A stretch of 64,000 nt of DNA from Gossypium raimondii (GCF_025698545.1 NC_068566.1:2587362-2651361), one strand, 5' to 3'. Shown: positions 1 to 12,023, counted from the stretch's first letter. Translations and numbers: made by a program. The notes: generated from the letters alone by a model not told the origin.

Positions 1-993
1 CAATGGCAGGACAAGTTCCTTCATTTCTTCTTGCTCATAACTACAGATGAAAACCAATTACATTTAGCAAATTAGTAGCATGATGCAGCCAACAGGATAT
101 CAATGGCTCTAATTTCTACATTTAATGGCCTTAAAATTGAACAAGTAAAGACCAGTTTGGCAGTTTCCTAACTTGTCAATCTTTTGAACAAATGTTAACT
201 GATTTCCAATTATTATATTGGTTTACGAACTATATTCGAAAAAATCTCTACCAGGGAAAGGGTAGTTACCAGGAAGAGTACAAGAACCGGATGAAAACCC
301 GAACTGCGTCATGCTGAACACCGTGGATTGAAATCAATCTCTTATGGCCAACACCCTTTGCTTGTTTCAGCATGCCTCTTAAGACGGGAGAAGCCATGCC
401 CTGTAGGAAAATATCCAGTCAATGGATTGAATCAATGATAAGAACGAAATCATGCAAATCAGCAATGTCACAACCCCACCGTTTCAATGCCTATAACTAT
501 TTACTTACACAGAGGATTGATCATTGTCTATGGTCTAAAACTTGCATATACTATCAAACTGTGTAAGAAACCAAAAAGAGCTTATCTAACTCATCAATGT
601 TTGGACTTGAGAGTGTTTTAATTAGTTTAAATTAAGAAAGAATGAGCCAAACAAGAAAGAAAGAAAAAAAATCACAATTTGGGGTTAGTTCATGACATTA
701 AACAGGCTTTTTACAATCATTAAAATCTGAGATGGAAATACAAGGAGGGGGCTTACAAGAACACCGGCATGTGCATAGATGATTCCACCATCATTAGTTC
801 TAATTGTAACATCGGCCCTATAGCCCCTATCAAAGAGGTTATCCCACAAATCTCTCGTGGCTGTTGACGCACAGCTGTTTCCTTTTGTTGCCGATCCCTT
901 CCGCCGACAGTTCATAGCTGGGCCTGGTAATGGAGGTGGCGTTGGACAAATATTATTGCAACCTTGAGGTGATTGCTTTGTAATAGTTTCCAT
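1..993 (-). CDS. BTB/POZ and TAZ domain protein, 5' half (partial)
   Basis: This is the amino-terminal half of a plant BT-family adaptor, which has a BTB/POZ dimerisation domain followed by a CBP-type TAZ zinc finger and a calmodulin-binding tail. Family members act in the nucleus as scaffolds with CUL3 and bromodomain proteins. Three exons read from the minus strand: 993-757 (79 codons), 400-270 and 40-1, with GT/AG borders and phases 0 and 2. Exon 1 has a basic, Ser-rich leader and then the start of the BTB fold (DVTIRTNDGGIIYAHAGVL). Exon 2 gives GMASPVLRGMLKQ, then LISIHGV and AVRVFIRFLYSS. Exon 3 gives CYEQEEMKELVLPL. The rest of the BTB domain, the BACK-like part and the TAZ finger lie beyond the left edge. 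The BT4 subgroup is my best guess, but the paralogue is not resolved. ATG 993 is chosen because it is followed by the only continuous reading frame into the BTB fold. Confidence 0.85.
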
Positions 994-1930
994 CCGTTCA
1001 ATTTACTTCCCTTTTGGAAGGATTTAATAATTTTTTTCTCCTTGGATCTGAAAATGATTGAAAAAAGCATAGATTTGATCAGCGATTTCACAAATTGCAA
1101 TGCAAAATCAAACAGAAGATTAAGTTAAAAAAAGGAGCAAAAGCAATGAGCATGATTATCAAAAACGTATAAACTACTAATAGTCCCTTGAATATCCACA
1201 TACGGATCCAAAAACTATCTAAAAATTCACGAAATTGAAACATTAAAAAAAATTAAAATTAAAACAAATCTTCACATTTTCTAATCAAATCAAATCAAAA
1301 CTAAACGAAATACGGAAACGCAAAATTCAATAATACGGAAACGCAAAATTCAATAATGACTAAATTAACATGATTTACTCCAAAAAAAAATCTCAAAAAG
1401 ATCAAAATCTCACAGAAAAACTGAAATTAATTGAGGTAAATGAATAACATACATTTTCTTTTTCCTTTTTTTGCTTCTCTTCTTAACGTAATTTGTTTAA
1501 CAGCAAAAATAAAATAAGGAAACGGCGACGACCGATTGCTTCCTTTTCCGGCTGAAAAAAATCTTCAAAGTATAAATAAGAGTCAAATTAAAAGTTAAAA
1601 CACCGCCGGAATCTGATATTCCTAGCACTCAAAATTGCCGACGCCTATCTCAAGCGCCACCGCTATTGCCTACAAGCTTTGGTGCAGAGGCTAAAGATAG
1701 ATAAAATGAAAATGAACAAATAAACAAATAAACAAACTAGAAATTAGAAAATTTTAATTAAAAGGAAATTAAATAAATTTTGGGGAAAAAAAATCAGTTA
1801 CTATTCAAATTCCACTCTGCTCTTCTACGTTTCTTTTCCAACTGTTTTTCACGTGCTTATTTCGGTCACGCGCTTCCACGTCCTCCAACTGTTTTTCACG
1901 TGCTTGATTTCCCCCGTTTTAATCTCCGCT
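994..1930 (-). promoter_or_regulatory. Leader and promoter region of the BT gene, with two G-boxes
   Basis: Upstream of the start codon the sequence is A/T-rich. It contains an exact 23-bp tandem duplication (1311-1333 and 1334-1356) in the probable leader or 5'-UTR intron, and a TATA-like TATTTATAC on the minus strand near 1570. Further up are two CACGTG G-boxes (1850-1855 and 1897-1902). Each sits in an identical 21-bp stretch (1839-1859 and 1886-1906) that begins CCAACTG, so the G-box module itself is duplicated. G-boxes bind bZIP and bHLH factors and would fit the light, sugar and hormone responsiveness known for BT genes. That regulatory role is inferred. Confidence 0.45.
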
Positions 1931-2179
1931 ATGCAAAAAATAAATAAAATAATTCTAACAGTTTGTTTTCAACTGTCTTTGACTTCCCAGTAAATTTTTA
2001 CTAAATTATTGCAAAAAAGTCATGAATTACTCTCTTTTTTTCCATTTTTTATTGCAAAAAAGCTAATGCGAAATTTTTATTTAAATTTTAAAATATATAT
2101 TAATTAAAAATTTATGTGGAAATGAAATAAAGTTTTTGTTGAAATTATAAATTTAAAGGTCTAAAATCATAATATAAGG

Positions 2180-2530
2180 GTATACTTACAAATAATTCGA
2201 GTTTAATTGAACTCGATTAAATGATTATCAAGCCGAGTTCAAATTTGAACTATCAATCGAGCTGAATTTGATATTAGCAACACTTAACTCAAGCACTCGT
2301 GAGCCTTATTCAGTTGAGCTCGAACTTGAAAACGTACGAGCTAAATTAAGCTTGATTTCGAGCTTGTGTACAAAAATTAATAAATGAACTTAATCAAGCT
2401 CAAGCTCAAGCTCAAGTAGTTCAATTATATTTCGGATTGAGAATGTTCGATCGAGTTTGAGCTTCGAATTTCGAGTTGAGCTCGAGCTTTCCAATATTCG
2501 AGCTCAACTTGACTTCAATATACCATATCA
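2180..2530. repeat. GAGCTCGAG/CTTGAGC-rich dispersed repeat
   Basis: About 350 bp is built from short palindromic words such as GAGCTCGA, TCAAGCTCAAGC and CGAGTTGAGC, in both orientations, with a local CAAGCT array at 2395-2416. This AAGCTCGAGC-type filler is common in dicot non-autonomous DNA elements. I could not define clean termini or a target duplication. Confidence 0.5.
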
Positions 2531-4290
2531 TAAAAGTGTTTTTATTTTATTATTATTATTTTATATAAAATTAATAAAAACTCAACCATGATAAAACATA
2601 ATTTATTTTTTATAAATTTTTTTAACCATTTCAACTACTTCAGTATATGATTAATTAGTGATATTAACTCATAAAAATATTCTCGAAATATAATAGTTTA
2701 CTCGTCACATCAATTTAATTAAGATTTTTAGTATATTGTAATTATAAATTAAAATTTGAAAAATAAATGCAGAATCTATTTTTGATGAAAAAATTATTTA
2801 ATTGAAATAATTTTAGCTGTGTTTGTCTACAGCTAATTGTTTGCTGTATAGAGGCAGCCGACGGTCGGGCAGAGCCAATTTTGTTTTGGTTCGGTTAATG
2901 AGCTGGACCGGTACGGTGTAGCAGTCAAAGATGCTTCTCCCATTATTCTTTTTTGCACATGTGCGTTATTCTTTTTAGTATATATTTTTTATATTTTATT
3001 AATTTTTTTTGAAAGATATATTATTTTATCATACTTTTATATTATAATATTAAAATTAAAAAATTAATAAAAACTCGATAAGGTAATCTAGAGGAAGGTT
3101 GATGATGATCCACCCTATACTATCAAATTATTAGGGGTTTGGTGCATGAAATGTTTAATATGATCGAATTTTAATATTATTAATTATATGATATTATAGA
3201 TTTAAAAATAATGTTCCGTGCAATCAATTCACATACTCCTGCATTAATAATAATGTTCATGTCAGTCGAATTAAGACTCAATCGACAAATTAATTTTATT
3301 ACCAATATTACTATATTTATATAATTTTTGGATTATTCTAGAATATTTTTTTATTTTTTAATATAAAATTATGCATCAATAATTGAATCAAGTGTGTGAA
3401 CGCTTTCATTAGTTTTTAAAGCATGTAACCCTATCGACATGTTGACATACTTTTATTAGTTTTGGGGTTATTGATACTTGCTAAATTATAAATAGAAAAC
3501 ACAACTACTACTTTTCCATAAGATCACAGCTCAATAAGGAAAATTCGAGTTGGATTTTGATTCCTAATGAGTTATAGTATGGAATTAAACTTAATCTTTT
3601 GAGAAGAGATTCAATGTATTGTTGCTTGAGAGATAAGTAAATCAAAGGTTCTAAAAGCAACAAAATTTAGTTTATGAAGTCTTACTATTGTTGGTAGATA
3701 TTGAAGCTTTGGGTTTTTAAGTACTTATTTAGGGGGTTTAGTTTTTTAAAAGAAGATTTCGAAGGTTGTTTGTCGGACAACTGGTTGAACTACCAGGTAT
3801 TGTTCTTTGAAGAGAGTTTTGTCCTGAGCCTTTACGAAAAACCAATATATCATGAGAATCTAGTTCAAGAAGAGAGGCGTCTCAGTTGATAATATTTATA
3901 AAACTCGAGAAATGTGTCCGTATAAAGTGTGAATAATAATAGAGGTATCCAAGCATAAGGCGACTCAAACCATCAAATTGAAACTTATAAAACCCTTACG
4001 TGCGACCCTTTAATAATACCTAAATTCGAATCCCACCCTCCACCATATTTAATTGTTATGAATAAAAATTGCGTGGTTGTTTTTCGATTTTTCATCTGAA
4101 TTGATTGTGATATAAACAATTACTACTAGAATGAAGACCCAATGTGACAAAAAGGCTTGCTTGAAAACCCCCGTAGTGACTGAAGCTGTAATTGTGAACA
4201 TGCCGTATGGACTTGAACCATATCATAGCAGCCTGGCCCAAATAAGTGGCTCGTGGAGAAACCCCAAAAAGAAGGAAAATAAACTAAAAC
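2531..4290. other. AT-rich intergenic DNA, no gene seen
   Basis: The stretch holds A/T-rich sequence with short reading frames only. The 62-codon frame at 3701-3889 has no recognisable motif. A patch at 3955-4035 has a GGATTCGAAT-like B-box on the minus strand and could be an old tRNA-derived SINE, but its A-box is unconvincing. Confidence 0.5.
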
Positions 4291-4292
4291 AT

Positions 4293-4366
4293 TGGCGTCG
4301 CCCGGACTCGAACGGGAGACCTTCAGTGTGTTAGACTGACGTGATAACCAACTACACCACGACACC
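4293..4366 (-). tRNA. tRNA-Val (anticodon AAC)
   Basis: The 74-nt minus-strand sequence folds as a cloverleaf: acceptor stem GGTGTCG/CGACGCC with a G.U wobble at 3:70, D-arm with GTGGTGTAGTTGG, anticodon loop TCTAACA giving AAC, and TTCGAGT in the T-loop. There is no intron and CCA is not encoded, as expected for a plant nuclear gene. Compared with the canonical plant tRNA-Val(AAC) I remember, the T-stem has C at position 52 opposite C62, a mismatch where G-C is normal, and the T-loop ends AGT instead of AAC. The gene is intact in length, but these changes make it a possible pseudogene or poorly expressed copy. Confidence 0.9.
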
Positions 4367-4435
4367 ATTGTTGAAATCTTCACATTGCAGATGTTTACTT
4401 ATCAATTCTGAGTATTAGTATTCAACGTCGCTATT

Positions 4436-4870
4436 CAAGTGCTTTCATTTAAGTCATTATGCTGTTAAAATCATTGTTGTATGGGCTTCTCTATTTATAC
4501 CACCTTCATCAATCAAAAGCTCTTCTTCCCCTTCTCTTCTACAAATTTTTTTTTTCTTCATGAAATAACTTTGAACATCACGACTCTACGAACCAAAATC
4601 CAAACCGCTTTCTTCTTTGATCTACAACACTAACCATTCGATCAACTTGGATCTAAAGTATGTTCTTCTACTCGTTGATGGGTACTGATCCACTGTATTG
4701 ATTATTTAATTGTCGCTTGAAACTTGCTAGTTGAACACTTTTTTGAAATAAAAAAAATTAACAATTCAATGACTTAAATGAAAGCTTTCAAATAGTTCCT
4801 TGGCTTAAATGAAAACTTTTGAATAATTCAGTTATCATTTTATAACTTTTTGAAGTTGCTTACTAATATT
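4436..4870 (+). repeat. Long-TIR MITE family A, copy 1
   Basis: The interior reads TTGTTGTATGGGCTTC, then AATCAAAAGCTCTTCTTC, then GATGGGTACTGATCCA. The flanks are inverted copies of a TTCATTTAAGTCATTA / TGACTTAAATGAAA module. The same interior occurs at 40858-41350, 58668-59112 and, inverted and truncated, at 60085-60310. It has no coding capacity. The long inverted ends suggest a Mutator-type or foldback MITE. Confidence 0.65.
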
Positions 4871-4880
4871 TTAGTGACAT

Positions 4881-5480
4881 TAGGGTCTGTTTGATTGCCA
4901 GTAAAATATTTTCCGTAAAATGTTTTACTTTTCTGGAAAATGATTTACTGGAAAATATTTTCTGGTGTTTGATTGAATCTGTGTAAAATATTTTCTGCAT
5001 TGTTTGCGATTTTTTGAAAATATTTTTGAAAAAGTTGTTTTACATATATTAATATATATTAATAAATTTTTATATTTTAAATTATTTTTACATATATTGC
5101 AATGATTTATTTATAATAATACTCAATTATTAAGCTACAATATTAATCGTTATAAATTGAAAAAACTAATATCAAATAAATTATTTGTAATTGTGTTAAA
5201 AATAAGTATTGAATAATTAAAAAACAAGTTCTTGGAAAATCGATAAACATAAGCGCTTTTCTACGGAAATGAAGGAAGGAATGAAGGAGGCGATAGAGAG
5301 GAGAGCACGAAAAATGTCTTACGGAAATTGAAAGGCTAAGACATTTTCCCTAAAATGTAACCCATTTTCCCTTGTTTTGGAGTTTATTTTCCAAATGAAA
5401 AATGTTTTCCGCCAATCAAACGCTGGAAAAGTTAGAAATAATTTTCCGGAAAATCAATTCCGTCAATCAAACAGACCCTA
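4881..5480. mobile_element. MITE with TAGGGTCTGTTTGATTG inverted ends
   Basis: The left end TAGGGTCTGTTTGATTG (4881-4897) is matched by its inverse at 5464-5480 (CAATCAAACAGACCCTA). Sub-terminal AAAATATTTTCC/GGAAAATCAATTCC blocks also pair. The interior is non-coding and TTTTCCGGAAAA-rich. No clear target duplication remains (flanks GTGACAT and AATATAA), so the superfamily is unassigned, with hAT or Harbinger possible. Confidence 0.75.
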
Positions 5481-5904
5481 AATATAATATTTAGAGCTTT
5501 TCGCTTGATTTTATTATCATTAATTTAATTAAAAACCATTCCAATAAGATGAAAAATAAGGGATATTTAATTTCTTTTTTAATTTTTATTTTAGAAAAAA
5601 AATCAATGTTATATACTTAACAAACAAGGATTCAATTAAAAGACATCAAAATTGATTTAACTAGCTTTGTATAAATTATTGATTCATAGGTAATTATTAA
5701 GGATTCTCGATTCAGTCAAAAAAAATTTTGAAGTGTCGTCAACCCAACTCTATCATAACGAAGTCCACAAAATGTAATCTACATCCAAAATAAAACACAA
5801 AATCGAAACACAAAACTTCTTTGTAAACAATATTTTCACGTTATCGACGTCAAAATTACCATAAAAGCCATTGTAGTAGGAGTTAGATTGCAATTTACAC
5901 ATTC

Positions 5905-6105
5905 TACTAAAACATGACAAATTACTCCTTGTACAATAGAGTAAAGAGCAAACTGATCATTTTGTTAAAAAATTCATCTATTTTTATTGTTAAAAACTGG
6001 TCTTTTTACGTCAACTTAAGGTACACATGGCACACCACATATAACTGTCTGGTTATTTCGTTAGTCATACTAATATTTTATAATAGAACTAGATGAAAAT
6101 ATTAA
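5905..6105 (+). repeat. Long-TIR MITE family B, partial copy
   Basis: This is the central part of an element seen more completely at 6895-7205, 17338-17685 and 25365-25655. Shared words are AAAGAGCAAACTGATCATT, GGTACACATGGCACACCAC and CTGTCTGGTTATTTCGTTAG. The right terminal repeat is missing. An (AT)n microsatellite follows at 6222-6239. Confidence 0.6.
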
Positions 6106-6894
6106 TTTACTTAGTTTTATAATAAACGATACAAAATACAATCTAACTTGTAATGCAGAAACCTTCGTAATATTTTACGTATTCACACAACTCTCTGTCA
6201 TATATCTCAAGTAACAATCCATATATATATATATATATAAACATATTGAACTTTTTGTTGTTGTCTTATAGTGTGACCATAATAATTAGCAGTAAGATAT
6301 AGAAGAATTAAACAAGTGTCTAAATGTCTTGAAAAATGTTGAAACTAACTCGCAATTTAATGAGTGAAAGCAACTGAAAACAGGACAATATGGCATTGGA
6401 ACCATGATTTTCCCTCCCAACACACACTCACTTGAGAAATGAAATATTATATCAATTGTTGGTCAGTAACTAAATCCGACATTAAAAAAATAACATTTAC
6501 AGATCATCAGTCAAAGGTTGTTGTTTGACCATCTTGGACTTTCCCTTCCCCCAAGGTTTCAGTCAAAGGTAATTTAGTCCCAAGCACCAAAACCTAAGCA
6601 AAAACAACCCACCCCCCCCCCCTTCCAAATCCAATGTAGCACCACCACTCCAACTAATTACATAAAACTATTTTTATGATAAAATTAGTCATATATGTTA
6701 AAAATAATTATTAATTAATTAAATAAGTTGTTTTCTTTTTAATTTAGAGAAATATGTCGTTTTTAAAGAGAGTGTGTAAAAGCATGTAGAAAGCGCACTG
6801 TCACACACTCTTTCCAAAAACAGTTTATTTTCCTTAACTTTCAAAATATCGGCCTATACGGCTAATTAACAAACTATTTTGGCATATATAGCTA

Positions 6895-7205
6895 ATTCAG
6901 CTGAGGTCCTTATACTATAAGTTAAATTGTATTTTGTCTTATTGTGTGTCTGTACGGTAGGTTAAAGAGCAAATTAGTCATTATATGTTAGAATAAAGTA
7001 CACATGGCACTCCACGTGTAACTATCTGATTATTCTGTTAGTCATATGGGTTTTTAATAGTAAAAATGGATGAAATTTTCAACAAAAAGTTCCAGTTTAC
7101 TCTTTAATTTAATATACATGGACTAATTTGTCTATTTTTGAAGTAAAGAGGGTAAAATGTAATTTGACTCATAGTACGAGACCTTTATAGTACTTTTACC
7201 TCTTT
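6895..7205 (+). mobile_element. Long-TIR MITE family B, most complete copy
   Basis: The left end (GGTCCTTATACTATAAGTTA, running into AATTGTATTTTGTC) is inverted at the right (GGGTAAAATGTAATTTGACT, running into CATAGTACGAGACC), giving inverted ends of roughly 45 bp. The interior has GGCACTCCACGTGTAACT, which contains a G-box-like CACGTG. It has no coding capacity. Long-TIR, non-autonomous elements of this kind are usually Mutator derivatives. Confidence 0.65.
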
Positions 7206-8486
7206 TTTATATGTATTAGATTATGAGACGTTAATGATGTGAATGAAAAATGAATATTTATAAAAAATTTACGAAAATAAATAAGATTTTAATCGAAATG
7301 ATGAAGTTGAAATTGTAGAAATCAAGATATCTTAAATTCAAGTTTTACCATTTGTGGATACGTTCGAGTTTTAGATAAGATTTTGATCCTAAAATTGAAA
7401 ATTTTTGTTTTAGACCTTCTAAATTTTGTATAGCAAAATTATAAACTGACCTTCCAAAAATAATAAAATTTTAATTTAGTTCTAAAAGCTATAAAATATA
7501 AGTCAATCCAATGATAAAATAATATTTTAACTCTTATAAAATATATAACATAATCTCGACTTCCCTCCCCTAGAAAAAAATTCTGACTTTTCCCCATATT
7601 CGAACTTAATTTCTTTCCTTATAACTACAACACTAACATTATATATATGGATGTATATAGTGATTATAGCATTGGATGATAGTTTGAGTATAAAAACCAG
7701 AGTGGGGGGGAGTGGTCCAGCCTTTTGGCACGTGAAGACGCTCCTCCATCAGCTAACTTTCACTGCATCAGTCCCTGCATTTTTCAACTTTCAGTGCTGT
7801 TATCATATCTAACTATCAATGTTTTTCTTGGCATCTCTCCCTCTTTTCTTTAACCAACCCCTGCAACTGCTGGCACCTTATTTTTATAATATACACACTT
7901 CTGGTTTTGCATTAATTCATAAGGCTAGATTTCTCACTACGACCATTGTTTTTAGTCTTATTCTAAGTAAACAGACTGCCCATCCAAAACACTCTTAATC
8001 ACCTTATTTAGTTGATTTTCTTTTATTGTTATTCGACTATTCAGTCAATGACATTTGAAAATTCAATGAATCATGTTTGATTAATAAAGAGTTTACACGT
8101 CAACCGAGTGCTTAACATTAGTTTAAAAAAGATTTCGCATCATTATTTTAAAGTCAATAATAAACGGTGTTATTAATTTGAATTTACTAATAATATCATA
8201 AAAGTAAATTATTAAATTATGTCAAATTAAAGTAAAATGATTAAATCTCAAGTTTTAATAAGTAGAGGAGCAAAACTATAATTGAACCCTTTAGAAAATA
8301 ATGTAGTCCCTCCTCATAAAAAAACAAGCATGGTAAAAGATTTGTAAACTATAGAGACAATTTTCCTTTTTATTTTTTATTTCTTTCATTTTTTTTTAGT
8401 TGAGATTTGAAAATATAAAATTGTTGTATATAAATACCTCGTCAAATAAATCATCAGAAAGAAAGAATACCATTGCAGGGTTATAT
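7206..8486. other. Intergenic DNA, no gene seen
   Basis: AT-rich sequence. A TATAAAAACC box at about 7690 is followed by a G-run and a GGCACGTGAAG G-box, then 150 bp of more mixed composition (7700-7870). It looks like an orphan promoter or leader, but no open reading frame or splice pattern follows it on the plus strand. Confidence 0.4.
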
Positions 8487-8643
8487 TAAGGGTGGGTTTA
8501 GATGGACAGTGCATTTAGATGGATAGTGCGTTTATTTGCGATTAGTGTAAAAACAAAGGTGACGGTAAAATTAGATATTATAGTGTGGGATAAAAAGTAA
8601 ACTAAATGCACTGCACCGCGCCGTCCATCCAAATCCATGTTAG
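8487..8643 (+). mobile_element. Tourist-like MITE (GGGTGGGTTTGGAT family), copy 1
   Basis: It begins TAA then GGGTGGGTTTAGATGG, with interior GTGACGGTAAAATTAGATAT and GCACTGCACCGCGCC, and ends in the degenerate inverse CATCCAAATCCATGTTAG. Two other copies are at 45503-45659 and 59851-60006. The interior GGACAGTGCATTTAGATGG is locally duplicated near the 5' end. About 155 bp, non-coding. Confidence 0.75.
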
Positions 8644-8869
8644 AATTCCTTTAAAAATATCTTTTATCACATTTTAACATATCCACAATAAAATCCTTTA
8701 TAACTTTGTAATCATTTTATCATAAAATGGTTAAGTAAATGGTTAAGTAATTTCCTAATAAAGTTCTCTACGACCCTTCCATTAACTCTAAGATATGGAA
8801 TATCAATTGAGGGATACCCCTATTAATTTTCTGATCTAATAAACCTTACCCATCGCTAGAAATATTCCA

Positions 8870-9060
8870 GTGACGAATCCAGGGGCTGGCAGGTGCCCTG
8901 ACCCCCTTAAAATAGAAAATTTTCTATTTAGGTTTCTTTATAATTTATAAAATTTTAAATTAGTAATGATAAAATTACACATTAACCCTCAAAATTGATA
9001 AAAATTTGATTTAATCTTTTAAAAATTATAAATATATAGACTATTAAAATAATAAAATTG
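8870..9060 (+). repeat. GGGGCTGGCA...GCCCC dispersed repeat
   Basis: A degenerate dispersed repeat. The block CAGGGGCTGGCAGGTGCCC followed by AATTTATAAAATTTTAAATT and TTAAAAATTATAAATATATA recurs at 62085-62290, and a shorter inverted relative is at 58520-58665. It is non-coding and its ends are not defined. Confidence 0.5.
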
Positions 9061-9206
9061 CATTGTTACTATCGAAAAATATACAATTTAATTCCGACCT
9101 CTCAAAATTTTTTTTTTGCCTTCGCCCCTCAAATACTCCAAGATACTATTTACATGCTAACACTCAATCAAAATTCTCGTAGAACTATCTATTTTCTACT
9201 CTCTCT

Positions 9207-9645
9207 AATAAGGGTGTTCATTGTTCGATTAAAACCGAATTTACCGGCAGAACCGATCTAATTCGGTTAATCGGTTGGTGACTGAATTTAGTTCGGTTGG
9301 AAGTCGGTTAATGATTTTTTTGAAATTTTGGTTATCCATTAATTCGATTCGAAATCAGGTAATTAACTGAAATATATATAATATATTTTTTATATTAGCA
9401 ATGTATTTATTGAACTATTATTTTTTATATTAATTAAAACAAATAATATATTATATATAATATTTTTTGAACTATAGAAAAAAAGAAGAAAATGAACATT
9501 ACCAATGTAATTTTTTATATGTTTTGTACTTATTTTAATCAAAAGACAAAAACATATAAATCTGGGTTAATCGATCGAAGTTCTTACATTTCGGGTAATT
9601 CGATTAATAATCAAACCGACCATTTGAACACCCCTACTCTCTAGG
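9207..9645. mobile_element. AGGGTGTTCA-ended MITE rich in CCGAATTAACCG words, copy 1
   Basis: The left end AAGGGTGTTCATTGTTCG is matched by the right end TTTGAACACCCCT. The interior has repeated TTCGGTTAATCGG and GGTAATTCGATTAAT words in both orientations. A related copy occupies about 33310-33822. Non-coding. Confidence 0.6.
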
Positions 9646-11110
9646 ATCACCACTAATATCTTTTAGTACGTCGTGTGAACTATTTTTAGTATCGATAAAA
9701 ATGTTTTTTTAATATATTTTTTTTAAATGTTGATATATCCATCTTAAAAGTTTATAGAGTATGCTACTTGTGCTAGATATGGGCTTTTTTTTTTTGTCTA
9801 AAGAAATGAAGAATTATATAACATTAAATTATTTTTTCAAAGTTGAAAATTAATATTCATATTATTTTTCTTCAACCATTTCCACTTCAATTAGTTGTAA
9901 TAGCTCTTTGCCTCCATATGATAGTTTATGTAAATGTATTTATACCCAATTTATGCAGTAAAATCTCAATTACATTTGTGGAGTTAAAATTTCTACTGTC
10001 ATACACCAATTACGCTTATAGATGTATACTTTTTCTTATTCTACAAGTTACATTAAAATTGTCACGTATCTCTTTTTAAATATTATAAGACACTTGTCAA
10101 CTCCTGATCTTATTTGCGGAGTCTAAAAACTCCACTGACAGTATATTAAATAAGTATATACACGTTAAAAATAAATAAAATAAAAATTGAGGATATTTTA
10201 ACCAATTAGATTAATAATATTTGACAAAATATGCAGTTTTTGGATCTTGTGTATACCCTCTTACTTTGAATTTTTTATGTTCACATTTTTATTCCACTTC
10301 ACTGATTTTGTTCAATAAAATAAAACTCAAAGGGCCAGAACCACCTGCTTCCCACTTTTAAGAATTCTCATTTAAAACGAATTAAAATTTAAATTTAAAT
10401 TTAATCCCTGATTAATTATTTGATATTTAATCTCAAAATGTCACGTCATCATACTTTAACATAATCTAAATTTAAGGACTAAATTGAGAGCAGTTACCAA
10501 ATTTCGAGACCAAATTTAATGATTGGTTGTTACTTTTTCTCTAAAATAAAAATAATTCAATTAAAACATAGATCAAACCAATTAATCTAACATCTAATAA
10601 TCATTTCAAACCATCTTACACGGGGTTTGGTTCATGGAATATAGAAGTACTATTGTCAATCTTATATTTCGGAATTACATTTCTATATTCAATAGTGCCA
10701 AAATTTCGTAATATAAGAGGTAATCTCAATCTGTATTGCTTAAACATCTAAGCATCTATGTTCAAATCGGTTCTCGATTTCTTGATTTATTCTGCTCAAC
10801 CCTAATTTTATTCCAACCTGGACCGAACTACGTTATTAATTAATAGTATAAATTGGATTATAAATTAATTTTATTTTAAATAATAAAACGTTCTAGGTTT
10901 ATACCTTGGTTATTAGGGTAACTAATTTTAATTTATTTTATGCTACACTTATATGTATAATAATTATTATGAAATAATGCAAAATTTGAACATTAAAAAT
11001 TTCTTCATAAGCCTATTCTATAAAGTTGATTGCATTATACCATTGCCTCCCTAAGTACCAGGAACCCTTTTTAAGTTAGTTCAGCCAAATTTAATGTTTG
11101 TTTTGTAATT
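9646..11110. other. AT-rich intergenic DNA, no gene seen
   Basis: Only short, motif-free reading frames are present, for example 9843-10079. The 10380-10560 stretch resembles the decayed 'rest is constant' filler of long-TIR MITEs (AATTTAAGGACTAAATTGAG), but its borders are unclear. Confidence 0.45.
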
Positions 11111-11119
11111 ACAGTGACA

Positions 11120-11345
11120 CTATTAAGTCCTAATTCGATTGGTATCGACATTGTTATTAATATAGGAGGACGTGAGTTCGAATGCGTTGAAGTAAAAAAT
11201 AACATTGTTATCAATGTTTGTAAAAGAATAAATTTTAATCATTTCGTAACTATTGTGTTGATGTTCAACCAACTCGTGACCAATAAAATAAAAAATTTCG
11301 TAAACTTGAATATCGCCGAGAATCCTTTATTATTTATTATTTTAC
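11120..11345 (+). mobile_element. tRNA-derived SINE, copy 1
   Basis: An A-box-like TAATTCGATTGGTAT is followed about 40 bp later by a B-box-like GAGTTCGAATGCG. This RNA polymerase III layout is shared with copies at 37824-37990, 40750-40860 and 42176-42345. The 78-codon frame inside it is incidental. The 3' boundary is approximate. Confidence 0.6.
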
Positions 11346-11769
11346 TATAGTCTAAAGAAAAATGACATCATTCTACACGGTAAGATCTACTTGCGGAACA
11401 GATTGAAAACTAAAATATATTAAGACCTAAATCATAATAAATTTGGATAAAGTCTATATATAATTATACTTAAATTTAGAATAATGTAGAAGAAAACTGA
11501 TACATGATATTTGTGCATAGGTGAACTCGAATCTGGGCAATCAAGGTCCTAAGGCCTCAACTTTGCCAACAAAGTCGATGCATTTTTTTTAAGTATTATT
11601 TATGTCTATTTCGATTGTACCTTCTAATAATGTCATCTCTAAAATTAGAATTTACGATGAGTAAACCATTGGTTATAAAACTTTTTTACTCTAATGACAA
11701 TGGACAAGACCATATTTATATAAAAAATTATATAAAATACAAATGGTTTTAAGTAAAAATTTTAATTAT

Positions 11770-11965
11770 GTCTAATTTGTGACCAAATTTTTATAACCGA
11801 ATTGATGGTCAAATCAGTTAGACAAATGATTGTCGATCCAACCAATTCAATTAAACAAATTATTAAAAAACTTATTAAAATAAAAAAATATATTAAAAAA
11901 TCTATTTAACCGCTCGGTTCAACAGGTTTTTTTTATTCTACTTCAATCAATCCTTACTCGTGACA
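11770..11965. repeat. Dispersed GGTTGAACC/AATTATTAAAAA repeat
   Basis: This stretch (AACCAATTCAATTAAACAAA, then ATTTAACCGCTCGGTTCAAC) belongs to a weakly conserved group that recurs around 35165-35320, 39690-39960, 50262-50540, 60880-61185 and 62350-62540. It typically runs from a GGTTGAACC word to an AATGATTTATTTAA word. Non-coding, with no termini defined. Confidence 0.4.
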
Positions 11966-11976
11966 CCGATTCAATC

Positions 11977-11982
<6 letters not shown>

Positions 11983-12020
<38 letters not shown>
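11983..12020. repeat. (AT)n microsatellite
   Basis: An uninterrupted AT dinucleotide run of about 38 bp lies some 270 bp upstream of the cyclin start codon. It is likely to be length-polymorphic. Confidence 0.95.

Positions 12021-12023
<3 letters not shown>

Noticed and set aside
4131-4383. Open frames on both strands across the tRNA (67 and 85 codons)
   Set aside because: They cover the tRNA-Val gene and flanking AT-rich DNA. They show no protein motifs and are shadow frames.
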